DNA of 64,000 nucleotides. It comes from Dechloromonas sp. UBA6271. GTDB lineage: Bacteria > Pseudomonadota > Gammaproteobacteria > Burkholderiales > Rhodocyclaceae. The stretch is from positions 7,300 to 71,299 of the forward strand of contig DJUX01000037.1 in NCBI GenBank assembly GCA_002440665.1, read 5' to 3'. Made by a program: the position numbers and the translations under genes. Below the pieces are notes generated by a model. That model was not told the DNA's origin. It ran no database searches and saw only the letters and a program-made list of their open reading frames with translations. Of the stretch, positions 51,307 through 62,103 are shown one piece after another; position 1 is the first letter of the stretch; each line of letters starts with the position of its first letter.

Positions 51307-52053
51307 ATGAACGAAAGTACGCAATTTCCCGCTGTGCCGGTGCGCTTCCGGGGCGAGAGCCGCGAAGTCGACCCTGGGGCCTGCTTTGAATGGTTGCGTC
51401 AGGGCTGGACCATGTTCCTCGCCAATCCCGGCGTCTGGATCGGCAGCACGGTGCTGCTGCTCGTCATGCTGATGGCCATCTCGATCGTCCCGCTATTCGG
51501 CCAGGTCGCAGCCCATCTGCTGGCGCCCCTGTTCGGGGCCGGCATGGTGCAGATCTGCCGCCATCTGAGCGATGGCGGGCAGCCGGAAGTGGCCGACCTG
51601 TTCGCCGGCTTCCGCCATAACACCGGGCCCCTGGTCATGGTCGGCGTCTTTTTTGCCGCCGGTATCTTCGGCCTCGCCTTCATCGCCTTCCTGCTGGTCA
51701 GCGGCGGCGTGCTTGGTGGCGTCATCACCGGCCGCATCGCCGGGCTGAGCATTGCGCTGGGCGGTGTGATGCTGGCCGGCCTGGTCGTTCTCGTGCTGTC
51801 GGTCCCGGTCATCATGGCCACCTGGTTTGCGCCAGCCCTGGTCTTCTTCCACGACATGAAGCCGGCGGCGGCGATGCGTGCCAGCTTCGATGCCGGTGCC
51901 AAGAACTGGCTGGTGATGGTGATTTTCGGCATCTTCCTGCTCGTTTCCCTGTTTTTTGCCATGCTGCCGCTCGGTCTCGGTCTGTTGCTGCTGCTGCCGA
52001 TATTTTCGGGTGCGGTCTACGCGTCCTACCGCGACATTTTCGTGGAGGCCTGA
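51307..52053 (+). CDS. BPSS1780-family membrane protein, paralogue 1
   Basis: An uncharacterised 248-aa inner-membrane protein with about six hydrophobic segments, DUF2189/BPSS1780-like: LRQGWTMFLANPGVWIGSTVLLLV, AAHLLAPLFGAGMVQICRHLSDGG, TWFAPALVFFHDMKPAAAMRASF and the C-terminal SGAVYASYRDIFVE. It is followed 3 bp later by a paralogue ending YASFYVSYRDIFGS, evidence of a tandem duplication. Function unknown. Confidence 0.8.
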   Translation: MNESTQFPAVPVRFRGESREVDPGACFEWLRQGWTMFLANPGVWIGSTVLLLVMLMAISIVPLFGQVAAHLLAPLFGAGMVQICRHLSDGGQPEVADLFAGFRHNTGPLVMVGVFFAAGIFGLAFIAFLLVSGGVLGGVITGRIAGLSIALGGVMLAGLVVLVLSVPVIMATWFAPALVFFHDMKPAAAMRASFDAGAKNWLVMVIFGIFLLVSLFFAMLPLGLGLLLLLPIFSGAVYASYRDIFVEA

Positions 52054-52056
52054 GCC

Positions 52057-52842
52057 ATGCAGGTGCAAACATTGCCGGCTGCAGCAGGCTGGCGCTGGCT
52101 CGGTGCCGGATTCGCCATCTTCCGTCGCAATCCGCCGTTGCTAGCGATGCTGGTTGTCTGCTACTGGCTGACTGTCCTATTCCTCAACGTCTTGCCGATG
52201 ATCGGCGCGGTCGCCGCGTCGCTGATCATTCCCGGCCTTTCGGTGGGCCTGATGCAGGCGGCGCGCGATCTTGAACGCGGGCAGCCGATCGGCCTGCCAA
52301 CCCTGTTCGGAGGCCTCAAGACCAACACCCGCACGCTGATGGCGCTCGGTGCGCTGTATCTGTGCTGCACCATCGGCATCCTCGGGCTTTCCGCGCTGAT
52401 CGATGGCGGCGAACTGCTGCGCTTCATGCTATCCGGCAAGGGTGCCGACAAGGAGACGATCGAAGGTGGCGAATTGATGCTGCCGTCACTGTTCGTCATG
52501 ATCCTGATGATGCCGGTGCTGATGGCCTACTGGTTCGCGCCGGTGCTCGCGGCCTGGCACGGCCTGAGTGTCGGCAAGTCGCTGTTCTTCAGCTTCGTTG
52601 CCTGCTGGCTGAACTGGCGCGCCTTTTTCGCCTACAGCGCCGGTCTCGTGCTGTTTGCCGGTCTCATCCCGGGGCTGATCTTTGGCCTGCTGATCGGGCT
52701 ACTGGGCGGTGGCGAGGCGGGCATCGGGGCCTTCGTCGTCATGCCGCTGATGACGGTGATCGCGCTGATCATCTTTTCGACCGTCTACGCCAGTTTCTAC
52801 GTCAGCTACCGCGACATTTTCGGGTCATCCGAAATTGCCTGA
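52057..52842 (+). CDS. BPSS1780-family membrane protein, paralogue 2
   Basis: The 261-aa neighbour and paralogue of the preceding gene, with the same topology: RWLGAGFAIFRRNPPLLAMLVV, ASLIIPGLSVGLMQAARDLERGQ, AYWFAPVLAAWHGLSVGKSLFFSF and YVSYRDIFGS. Such pairs are common in betaproteobacteria and may form a heteromeric complex, an inference. Its last 8 bp overlap nadD, which depends on it for a start region. Confidence 0.8.
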   Translation: MQVQTLPAAAGWRWLGAGFAIFRRNPPLLAMLVVCYWLTVLFLNVLPMIGAVAASLIIPGLSVGLMQAARDLERGQPIGLPTLFGGLKTNTRTLMALGALYLCCTIGILGLSALIDGGELLRFMLSGKGADKETIEGGELMLPSLFVMILMMPVLMAYWFAPVLAAWHGLSVGKSLFFSFVACWLNWRAFFAYSAGLVLFAGLIPGLIFGLLIGLLGGGEAGIGAFVVMPLMTVIALIIFSTVYASFYVSYRDIFGSSEIA

Positions 52843-53488
52843 ACCGCTCGGCATTTTCGGCGGCACCTTCGACCCCGTTCACTTCGGCCACTTGCGCCTG
52901 GCCGAGGAGTCCATCGGCCACCTCGGCCTCGGCGGCGTGCGCTGGATTCCCGCGGGGCAGCCGCCGCATCGCGGGACGCCGCAGGTCACCGCGCAGCAGC
53001 GGCTGGAGATGGTGTTGCGGTCGACGGCCGGAAATGCCCGATTTTCAGTCGATGCCAGCGAAGTCGAAGCGGCGGCGCCGAGCTACACCGTGCATACGCT
53101 GGAGCGCCTGCGCCGCGAACTGGGGGCCGAGCAATCGCTGGTGCTGCTGGTCGGCGCCGATGCCTTCGCCGGGCTGACGACCTGGCACCGCTGGCGTGAC
53201 CTCTTTGATTTGGCGCATGTCGCCGTTTCGCATCGGCCCGGCTTCCCGGTCGAGATCGGCAGCCTGCCGCACGAACTGGCGACTGAGTTCGCCGACCGCC
53301 GGATGTCCGACGCAGCCGGCCTGAAAGCGGCCCCGGCCGGCGGCATCGTCACCTTCGCGATGACCCAGCTCGCCATTTCGGCGACGCAGATCCGCAAACT
53401 GCTGGCCAACGGCCTCTCGGCCCGCTATTTGCTGCCCGATGGCGTTCTCGACTATATTCAGACTCATTCCCTCTACAGAAACCCCTAA
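52835..53488 (+). CDS. nadD: Nicotinate-nucleotide adenylyltransferase
   Basis: Adenylates nicotinate mononucleotide in NAD synthesis. The TTG start at 52835 (MPEPLGIFGGTFDPVHFGHLRLAE) is the only one that keeps the GGTFDPVHxGH motif near the N-terminus. The 217-aa product also has WIPAGQPPHRG, LLVGADAFAGLTTWHRW and the late ISATQIRKLLANG (ISxTxIR). It overlaps the membrane gene by 8 bp and rsfS by 1 bp. A TTGCGGTCRAC copy lies at 53015-53025. Confidence 0.96.
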   Translation: MPEPLGIFGGTFDPVHFGHLRLAEESIGHLGLGGVRWIPAGQPPHRGTPQVTAQQRLEMVLRSTAGNARFSVDASEVEAAAPSYTVHTLERLRRELGAEQSLVLLVGADAFAGLTTWHRWRDLFDLAHVAVSHRPGFPVEIGSLPHELATEFADRRMSDAAGLKAAPAGGIVTFAMTQLAISATQIRKLLANGLSARYLLPDGVLDYIQTHSLYRNP

Positions 53489-53853
53489 TGGATATTCGCA
53501 AGCTGCAAAAAATCGTCGTTTCCGCCCTCGAAGACATCAAGGGCAAGGACATCGAAATCATCAACACCACCAAACTGACGTCGATGTTCGACCGGCTGGT
53601 CATCGCCACCGGCGATTCCAACCGCCAGGTCAAGGCCCTGGCGCGCAACGTGCAGGAAAAGGTGCGCGAGGCCGGCGCCGAAGTGCTGTCGGTGGAAGGC
53701 GAGGAAACCGGCGAATGGGTGCTGGTCGACCTCGGCGACATCATCGTCCACGTCATGCAGCCGACGGTGCGCCAGTACTACAATCTCGAAGAACTCTGGC
53801 AGGCGACGCCGGCCCAGCGGCGCAAGGCGGCGGAGCAGGCAGCCGGCGAATGA
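53488..53853 (+). CDS. rsfS: Ribosomal silencing factor RsfS
   Basis: RsfS binds L14 and blocks subunit joining during starvation. The 121-aa product has the family core KIVVSALEDIKGKDIEIINTTKLTSMFDRLVIATGDSNRQVKALA and EWVLVDLGDIIVHVMQPTVRQYYNLEELW, here listed in parts. The ATG shares a base with the nadD stop (TAATG). It overlaps rlmH by 4 bp. The nadD-rsfS-rlmH order is widely conserved. Confidence 0.96.
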   Translation: MDIRKLQKIVVSALEDIKGKDIEIINTTKLTSMFDRLVIATGDSNRQVKALARNVQEKVREAGAEVLSVEGEETGEWVLVDLGDIIVHVMQPTVRQYYNLEELWQATPAQRRKAAEQAAGE

Positions 53854-54320
53854 AACTGAGCGTACTCGCCGTCGGCCATCGTCAGCCCGAGTGGGTGGGC
53901 GCCGGCTGCGCCGAGTACCTCAAGCGCATGCCGCGCGAATTGCCGGCCAGCGTGACCGAAATCAAGCCCGAGGCGCGCGGCTCGAAAACCCGCGAACAAC
54001 TGCTGGCCGCTGAAAAAGGCCGCATCCGCGACGCCTTGCCGAGCGCCAGCCGCATCGTTGTTCTCGACGAAAAGGGCGATGACCTGACGACATTGAAACT
54101 CGCCCGCCGGCTTGAAGCCTGGATGCAGGACGGCCGCGACGTCGCGCTGCTGATCGGTGGCGCCGACGGGCTGGACGAGGAATTCAAGCAGCAGGCCGAC
54201 GACAGGCTGCGTCTGTCGAGCCTGACCCTGCCGCACGGCCTGGCGCGGCTGGTACTATGCGAGCAGCTTTACCGCGCTGTCAGCGTACTGAAGAATCACC
54301 CTTATCACCGGGAGGGATGA
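53850..54320 (+). CDS. rlmH: 23S rRNA pseudouridine-1915 N3-methyltransferase RlmH
   Basis: SPOUT methyltransferase acting on the 70S ribosome at pseudouridine 1915. The 156-aa product starts at ATG 53850 (MKLSVLAVGHRQPEWV). The knot motif is VALLIGGADGLDEEFKQQAD, followed by LSSLTLPHGLARLVLCEQLYRA and the terminal NHPYHREG. The SVLKNHPYH segment differs slightly from the usual SxxxNHPYH. It overlaps maf by 4 bp. Confidence 0.95.
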   Translation: MKLSVLAVGHRQPEWVGAGCAEYLKRMPRELPASVTEIKPEARGSKTREQLLAAEKGRIRDALPSASRIVVLDEKGDDLTTLKLARRLEAWMQDGRDVALLIGGADGLDEEFKQQADDRLRLSSLTLPHGLARLVLCEQLYRAVSVLKNHPYHREG

Positions 54321-54922
54321 TGCGTCTTTATCTAGCCTCGCGCAGCCCGCGCCGCCGCGAATTGCTGACCCAGATAGGCGTCGCCTTCGACACCCTGATT
54401 TTCCGCGCCGGGCTGCGTTGCGACCCGCAGGTGGACGAATCCGTACATGCCGGCGAACCTGCGCTGGACTACGTCGAGCGCGTGGCGCGCGCCAAGGCCG
54501 ACCACGGTATCGATCTGCTGGCTGAACGCCGCTTGCCGATGCACCCCATCCTGGCGGCCGATACGACGCTCGAATTCGCTGGTGAAATCATTGGCAAACC
54601 GGTCGATGAAGCCGATGCGACAGCCATCCTGCAACACCTTTCCGGCCAGACGCATCGCGTGCTGACCGGGGTGGCGGTCAGTCACGAAGGACGGACCGAA
54701 TACGTCGTGTCGGTCAGCGAGGTGCGCTTCCGGAAGATCGACGACGAGGAAATCCGCCATTACGTACGCAGCGGCGAGCCGATGGACAAGGCCGGCGCCT
54801 ACGGCATCCAGGGTCGGGCCGGGCTGTTCGTCGAGCACCTGGCGGGCAGCTACACCGGTGTCATGGGGCTGCCGGTCTGCGAAACCGGAGAATTGCTCAA
54901 GCGCTTCGGCTGGCGTTTCTGA
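54317..54922 (+). CDS. Maf/YhdE-type nucleoside triphosphate pyrophosphatase
   Basis: Maf proteins hydrolyse dTTP/UTP and modified nucleotides. The ATG at 54317 overlaps the rlmH stop and has GGGAGG directly upstream; a second ATG follows at 54320. The 201-aa product has LASRSPRRRELLTQIG, the catalytic-acid segment ILAADTTLEFAGEIIGKP, HRVLTGVAV and GEPMDKAGAYGIQG. It converges with the next minus-strand gene, their 3' ends overlapping by 26 bp. Confidence 0.9.
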   Translation: MMRLYLASRSPRRRELLTQIGVAFDTLIFRAGLRCDPQVDESVHAGEPALDYVERVARAKADHGIDLLAERRLPMHPILAADTTLEFAGEIIGKPVDEADATAILQHLSGQTHRVLTGVAVSHEGRTEYVVSVSEVRFRKIDDEEIRHYVRSGEPMDKAGAYGIQGRAGLFVEHLAGSYTGVMGLPVCETGELLKRFGWRF

Positions 54923-55985
54923 GCGTCGGCCGCTCCCGGCGAAACGATCCGCAGATGAGTTCGGCTGCCTCGCGGGCACCATCGGCTTGTGGTAGCGGCC
55001 GCGGCGCTTGCTGCCAGAGCTTGGCGAGCGGCCCGGAGAGGTCGCCGGCCTCCAGATCGGCGCCGGAGATTTCCCGGCAACGGCCGTGGTCGCGCAGCCA
55101 GTTGATCAGGCATTCCTGCTCCGGCCAGTCCGCGCGGCGCTGATAAAGGACGGGTGTGCCATTGCAGGCGGCTTCGGTGAAGGTGCCGTAGCCGGGCTTG
55201 GTGACGATGGCGTCGGCGGAACACAGCAGGTCGGTGAACGAAAGGCCGAAGCGCTCATAGGGGATGGCGTCGGGATGGCTGCATTGCCAGTGTTCGGCGA
55301 CCAGCCAGCGGATACCGGGCAGGCGCGGCCAGTGATCTACTGGCAAGTGGTGGTCGATGCCGCCCAGTGCAATCAGCACCGCCTTGTCACCGTTCAGCCC
55401 GAGGTCGTGGCGGCATCCGAGGCTGGCGACCGGGCCGACCATGGCGGTGTTGGTGAGGTCGGCCATCGCCATTGCCGGCGTGATGCGAATGAATTTTTCC
55501 GCCGCACGGTAGGCATCCAGCATCTCGGCGTGAATCGGCGCCGCCCAGTCTTCATGCCCGAAAAAGTGCGCGAAGAGGTCCGCCCAGTTCAGCGAACAGA
55601 TGGCCAGCGCCGGGATGCCGGCGACCGCTGCGCCGGCGAGCGGCAGGCAACTGACGTTGCTGAGTACGACATCGGGCCGCAGGTGCTCCAGGAGGTTTGC
55701 CTCGGCGGCGACGCGCGCCGGCCAGTCGATATGCGCGGCGCGGTAGGCGTGGGTGGTCGCGGCGATGTCGACGCTCAGCGCGTCGTGCATCACGTAGCCG
55801 AAATCGCTGGCGGCGGCGATGTGCGCGAAGGGCGGGCGAATGCGCTGGGCGAGATTGGCCGCCGACAGACCGCTGCGCACGGTCAAGCGCAAATCAGGGC
55901 ACATTTCCGCCACGGCATTGAGCACCGGCGCCGCGATGGCGAAGTGCCCGAAACCGTGGCTGGAGATGTCGACGAAGAGGTGCAA
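54897..55985 (-). CDS. GT-B glycosyltransferase-like protein (MurG/UGT type)
   Basis: A 362-aa protein with a GT-B layout: N-terminal MHLFVDISSHGFGHFAIAAPVLNAV (Gly-rich His loop as in MurG and UGTs), DVVLSNVSCLPLAGAAVAGIPALAIC, and the C-terminal donor region VLIALGGIDHHLPVD and DAIVTKPGYGTFTEAACNGTPVLY (nucleotide-binding E). Substrate unknown. It lies just after the enoyl-CoA hydratase gene (1 bp gap), so they are likely cotranscribed, although the metabolic link is not obvious. The 26-bp convergent overlap with maf is unusual. Confidence 0.75.
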   Translation of the reverse strand: MHLFVDISSHGFGHFAIAAPVLNAVAEMCPDLRLTVRSGLSAANLAQRIRPPFAHIAAASDFGYVMHDALSVDIAATTHAYRAAHIDWPARVAAEANLLEHLRPDVVLSNVSCLPLAGAAVAGIPALAICSLNWADLFAHFFGHEDWAAPIHAEMLDAYRAAEKFIRITPAMAMADLTNTAMVGPVASLGCRHDLGLNGDKAVLIALGGIDHHLPVDHWPRLPGIRWLVAEHWQCSHPDAIPYERFGLSFTDLLCSADAIVTKPGYGTFTEAACNGTPVLYQRRADWPEQECLINWLRDHGRCREISGADLEAGDLSGPLAKLWQQAPRPLPQADGAREAAELICGSFRRERPTLRNASRSA

Positions 55986-55986
55986 C

Positions 55987-56760
55987 TCAGCGGTTCTTGA
56001 AGCTTGGTTTGCGCTTCTCGGCGAAGGCGGCCATGCCTTCCTTCTGGTCTTCCAGGGCGAAGGCTGAATGGAAGACGCGGCGCTCGAACAGCAGGCCTTC
56101 GTTCAGCGACGACTCGAAGGCACGATTGACCGATTCCTTGATCATCATCACCACCGGCAGCGAGAAGCCGGCAATCACCGCCGCCGCCTTCAGGGTTTCC
56201 TCAAGAAGTTGATCGGCCGGGATGACGCGGGCGACCAGCCCGGCTTTCTCGGCTTCAACGGCATCCATCATGCGCGCCGTCAGGCACAGGTCCATCGCCT
56301 TGGCCTTGCCCACCGCGCGTGGCAATCTTTGCGTGCCGCCGGCGCCGGGCAGGGTGCCGAGGCGGATTTCCGGCTGGCCGAATTTGGCGCTGTCGGCAGC
56401 GTAAATCATGTCGCACATCATCGCCATCTCGCAGCCGCCGCCCAGCGCAAAACCGGCGACCGCGGCGATGACCGGCTTCCTTGCCGTCTTGATCCGTTCC
56501 CAGTTGCGGGTGATGAAGTCGGTCTTGTAGGCATGCATGTAATCGAAATCCTTCATGAAGCCGATGTCGGCTCCCGCGGCGAAGGCTTTCTCGTTGCCGG
56601 TGATGACGATGCAGCCGATGGCTTCATCGGCTTCGAAAGCGTCGATGGCGGCGCCGATGCCATCGACGACCTCGTTGTTCAGCGCATTCAGCGCTTCCGG
56701 CCGGTTGATGCGGATCAGGCCGACCTTGCCGATGGTTTCGCTGAGGACTACTTGGGTCAT
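55987..56760 (-). CDS. Enoyl-CoA hydratase
   Basis: Hydrates trans-2-enoyl-CoA in fatty acid or aromatic acid beta-oxidation. The start is the ATG at 56758-56760 (MTQVVLSETIGKVGLIRINRPEALN); upstream extension lacks homology-like sequence. The 257-aa crotonase-fold product has KAFAAGADIGFMKDF and FALGGGCEMAMMCDMIYA (oxyanion hole), both catalytic Glu regions intact (GGCEMA and FGQPEIRLGTLPGAGGTQRL). It resembles the short-chain type (PaaF/Ech). Confidence 0.92.
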   Translation of the reverse strand: MTQVVLSETIGKVGLIRINRPEALNALNNEVVDGIGAAIDAFEADEAIGCIVITGNEKAFAAGADIGFMKDFDYMHAYKTDFITRNWERIKTARKPVIAAVAGFALGGGCEMAMMCDMIYAADSAKFGQPEIRLGTLPGAGGTQRLPRAVGKAKAMDLCLTARMMDAVEAEKAGLVARVIPADQLLEETLKAAAVIAGFSLPVVMMIKESVNRAFESSLNEGLLFERRVFHSAFALEDQKEGMAAFAEKRKPSFKNR

Positions 56761-56891
56761 GTCTTGTCTCCCGGGATGGCCGTCGCGTTGCGGCCGTGTT
56801 GTGGAATGGCGTTCGGCCGCCAGTTTAACGCCAGCTCGGGCAATGCGCATGGCCGGCAGGGCGCTGTTCAGGGCACGGGTGAGCCGCTACC

Positions 56892-57590
56892 ATGCGCGAA
56901 CTTCGCACCAATGCCCTGTCGATGATCCACATCCCTCCCGCCTATGCGCCGCCGCCCGACGACGGCCTGACCGTTCACTACGCCGATGCCGCACTGCTCG
57001 TCGTGGACAAGCCGTCCGGCCTGCTCTCGGTGCCGGGACGTGGCCCCGGCATGGACGACAACCTGGCCAGCCGGGTGCAGGCGCGCTTTCCGGAAGCGTT
57101 GACCGTGCATCGCCTTGACATGGATACCTCCGGCCTGCTCGTCATGGCGCGCAACCCCGAGGTACACCGGGCGCTCGGCCGTCTGTTCGAACTGCGTCAG
57201 GTGGAAAAGGAATACATCGCCGTGGTCGCTAGCCGGGTGGCCGACAGCGAGCGCAGCATCGACCTGCCGCTGATCGCCGACTGGCCGAACCGGCCGCGCC
57301 AGATGGTCGACTTCGCTCGGGGGAAACCCGCGCTGACCCGCCTGACCGTCCTGGCCTATGATGCCGCCAACGATACGACACGCGTGCGTCTGGTGCCGGA
57401 GACCGGCCGCTCGCACCAGTTGCGGGTGCATTTGCAGGCCATCGGCCACCCGATTCTCGGCGATGATCTCTATGCGCCGCCGGCTATCCTGGCCCAGGCG
57501 CCGCGTCTGTTGCTGCATGCCGCCGCGCTGGGCTTCCAGCACCCGGTCAGCGGCGAGTGGCTGGCGGTGAAGAGCGAGCCGCCGTTCTAG
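56892..57590 (+). CDS. rluA: RluA-type pseudouridine synthase (23S rRNA 746 / tRNA 32)
   Basis: Isomerises uridine in 23S rRNA and tRNA. The 232-aa size and absence of an S4 domain match RluA itself rather than RluC/D. The catalytic Asp is in VHRLDMDTSGLLV (about residue 77); VVDKPSGLLSVPGRG, DLPLIADWPNRPRQMV, ETGRSHQLRVHLQAIGHPILGD and PRLLLHAAALGF complete the family pattern. The first ten residues may not be translated (an internal ATG lies at residue 11). Divergent from the hydratase across 131 bp with no other feature seen. Confidence 0.93.
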   Translation: MRELRTNALSMIHIPPAYAPPPDDGLTVHYADAALLVVDKPSGLLSVPGRGPGMDDNLASRVQARFPEALTVHRLDMDTSGLLVMARNPEVHRALGRLFELRQVEKEYIAVVASRVADSERSIDLPLIADWPNRPRQMVDFARGKPALTRLTVLAYDAANDTTRVRLVPETGRSHQLRVHLQAIGHPILGDDLYAPPAILAQAPRLLLHAAALGFQHPVSGEWLAVKSEPPF

Positions 57591-57676
57591 GCGGCCGCGG
57601 AACTGTCCGGCCGGCGACAGTCCAAGCTTTGGGAAACCGCTAAAGTGGCGGGACAAGAAAATACTGGAGACAAAAC

Positions 57677-59631
<1,955 letters not shown>

Positions 59632-59635
<4 letters not shown>

Positions 59636-60729
59636 CCGCCCTGACGGCTCAGGATCCGCTTGACCGGCCACGCCAGCGTCGCGCTGATGCGCAGGCTGGC
59701 CGCCGGACTCTCGATGTAGCGGTAGAAGAGGGTGGCGGCGCCGATGCTGGCCGTCCAGGCCAGCAGCATGCCGACGGCTGCGGTCGACGCCGATTCGAGG
59801 CCGAATTTCGCGTAGAGGCCGTTAGCCAGCAGGCAGATCGGGAAGTGCACCAGAAAGACCGAATAGGAAATCTTGCCGAGGTAGGCCAGCACGGCATCGT
59901 CCGGCCAGCGTTCAAGCAGGCCGCTGCGCCGGGCAAAGCCGAGGCTCAGCGCCACGGCTACGGCGAGGGCGATGCGCAGGCGGAAATCGACGACCAGTGC
60001 CAGCACGCTGACGGCGGCGATGACGGCCAGCCACGTAGCCAGGCGGCGGCGTTCGGATGCCCACCAGGTCGCGGCACCGAGGCCGTAGGAACCGAAGAAG
60101 TACACTCCCCAGTTATCCCAGGATGGATCGCGGTTGAACCAGAGCAGCGAGCCGACGGCCAGCGCGCACACCAGCAGCATCGCCAGATAGCGGAAACCGC
60201 CGAGAATCTGCCCGCCGGCGTGGCCCAGCCAGAGCAGGAGGGCCATCAGCGCGAAGAGCTGGAAATCGATGGCGACATACCAGGCGCCGGCTGACAGCGA
60301 GTCGAAATCAAGAATGCCGTGCAGCAGGAAAGCGTGGGCGAACCATTGCGCCAGTGTCGCGCGCGCCGGTATCGAATCGTCGTCCATCCAGCGATCGGCG
60401 ATGGCGGCGCAGACGACGGCCAGCGCCATGGCGGTCATGAAGGGAATGACCAGCCGCGTGTAGCGTTTCCAGATCAGGCCGAAAGGTGCGGCGGCCAGGC
60501 CGTCACCCTGTGCGGCGAGTCCGCGTGCGGCGAGAAAGCCGCCGATGACCAGAAACACTTGCACCGCCATGCGCGCGTAGTCGAAAAACCAGCCGATCAG
60601 GCCTGGCGCCGCCTGTTGCACCGCGTTGGACAGCGGGCCGTAGGCGGCGAGGTGGTGCAGCACAATGAGTTGCGACGCGATGGCTTTCAGCGCGTCGATC
60701 AGCGGCATGCGGGCGGAAGAGTTGTTCAT
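59632..60729 (-). CDS. Acyltransferase 3 family membrane protein
   Basis: Acyltransferase_3 proteins O-acylate exported glycans or lipids. The 365-aa product has about ten hydrophobic segments. The N-terminal helix motif LIDALKAIASQLIVLHHLAAYGP carries the conserved His, and VFLVIGGFLAARGL and the RYTRLVIPFMTAM region follow as in the family. The substrate may be LPS, given the LPS block in the window, but that is only a guess. Its stop overlaps the convergent acetoacetyl-CoA synthetase stop by 4 bp. Confidence 0.88.
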
Positions 60730-60796
60730 GGGGAAAGTTTACACGTAATTGCTGCGGCGCACAAAAATTATCGTGTTGTTTTTATGGAGATACTTG

Positions 60797-62068
60797 CTAA
60801 ACGAAGCGGGCGACGAATGCGTTGACACGGCGTTCCGGCAAGTCGATCCAAACCCGGTGGCCGCTGCCCGGCGCGACGGTGACCGGTTCCCCGGCGGCGT
60901 TTTCCATGCGCGTCGGCGTCCAGGTGTGGTTGCCGTCGGGATGAACGCATTCCAGGCGGTCGGTTGCGGTGAACTTGTTTTTTACCTCGATTTCCATCAG
61001 CCCGCGTGCCGAGTCGAAACGCACGGCGTCGCCGACGTAAAGGCTGCGGTCGGATTCCGAGTGGCCGCGCAGGTAGTTCTGGTATTCGGCATCGTGATGG
61101 CGCTGGTAGAAACCGTCGGTGTAGCCGCGGTTGGCGAGGCCTTCGAGTTCGCGCAGCAGTTCAGGATCGAGCGGCTTGCCGGCGACGGCATCGTCGATTG
61201 CCTGACGGTAGGATTGGGTGGTGCGGGCAACGTAGTAGGGGCTCTTGGTGCGGCCCTCGATTTTCAGCGAATCGATGCCGATCTCGACCAGGCGCTGCAC
61301 GTGCTCGATGGCGCGCAGATCCTTCGAGTTCATGATGTAGGTGCCGTGTTCGTCTTCCTCGATCGGCATCAGTTCGCCGGGACGCTGCCTTTCCTCGAGA
61401 AGGATTTCCTGCTCCTGCTTGAGCAATTGTGCCGGCTGACTATCCGAGGTCGACACCTTGTAGTCCCAGCGGCAGGAGTTGGTGCAACTGCCCTGATTCG
61501 GGTCGCGGTGATTGAAATAGCCGGAAAGCAGGCAACGACCGGAATAGGCGATGCACAGTGCGCCATGGACAAAGACTTCGAGCTCGATATCCGGACATTG
61601 CTGGCGAATTTCGGCAACTTCGTCGAGCGACAACTCGCGCGACAGGATGATGCGAGTGAGCCCTAACTTCTTCCAGAAGCGAACCGCCGCCCAGTTCACG
61701 GTATTCGACTGCACCGAAAGATGGACGGCTTGCTCCGGCCAGGTTTCGCGCACCATGTCGATCAGGCCGGGGTCGGACATGATCAGCGCGTCCGGCTTCA
61801 AGTCGATGACCGGCGCCATGTCGGCGAGGTAGGTAGCGAGCTTGGCGTTGTGCGGAAAGATGTTGCTGACGACGAAAAACTGCTTGCCGCGGGCGTGCGT
61901 CTCGTCGATCCCTTCCTTCAGTGCGGCGATGGTGCCGAACGCGTTGTTGCGCACGCGCAGACTGTAGCGCGGCTGGCCGGCGTAGATCGCATCGGCGCCA
62001 AAGGCGAAGGCGGTGCGCATCATTTCGAGCGAACCGGCGGGGGCGAGGAGTTCGGGAGCCTTGCGCAT
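60797..62068 (-). CDS. trhP: TrhP (YegQ), tRNA 5-hydroxyuridine modification protein, U32 family
   Basis: TrhP makes 5-hydroxyuridine at tRNA position 34, from prephenate-dependent chemistry in E. coli. The 423-aa product begins MRKAPELLAPAGSLEMMRTAF and closely follows the YegQ pattern: YAGQPRYSLRVRNNAF, ALIMSDPGLIDMVRE, TRIILSRELSLDEVAEI and the Fe-S-type cysteine set HGALCIAYSGRCLLSGYF, NQGSCTNSCRWDY. It is the third U32 protein in the window besides UbiU and UbiV, but of a distinct subgroup. Divergent from rng across 35 bp. Confidence 0.92.
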   Translation of the reverse strand: MRKAPELLAPAGSLEMMRTAFAFGADAIYAGQPRYSLRVRNNAFGTIAALKEGIDETHARGKQFFVVSNIFPHNAKLATYLADMAPVIDLKPDALIMSDPGLIDMVRETWPEQAVHLSVQSNTVNWAAVRFWKKLGLTRIILSRELSLDEVAEIRQQCPDIELEVFVHGALCIAYSGRCLLSGYFNHRDPNQGSCTNSCRWDYKVSTSDSQPAQLLKQEQEILLEERQRPGELMPIEEDEHGTYIMNSKDLRAIEHVQRLVEIGIDSLKIEGRTKSPYYVARTTQSYRQAIDDAVAGKPLDPELLRELEGLANRGYTDGFYQRHHDAEYQNYLRGHSESDRSLYVGDAVRFDSARGLMEIEVKNKFTATDRLECVHPDGNHTWTPTRMENAAGEPVTVAPGSGHRVWIDLPERRVNAFVARFV

Positions 62069-62103
62069 AGTAAAATACTGAAAAACCGAGCATTTTACGC
62101 CCC

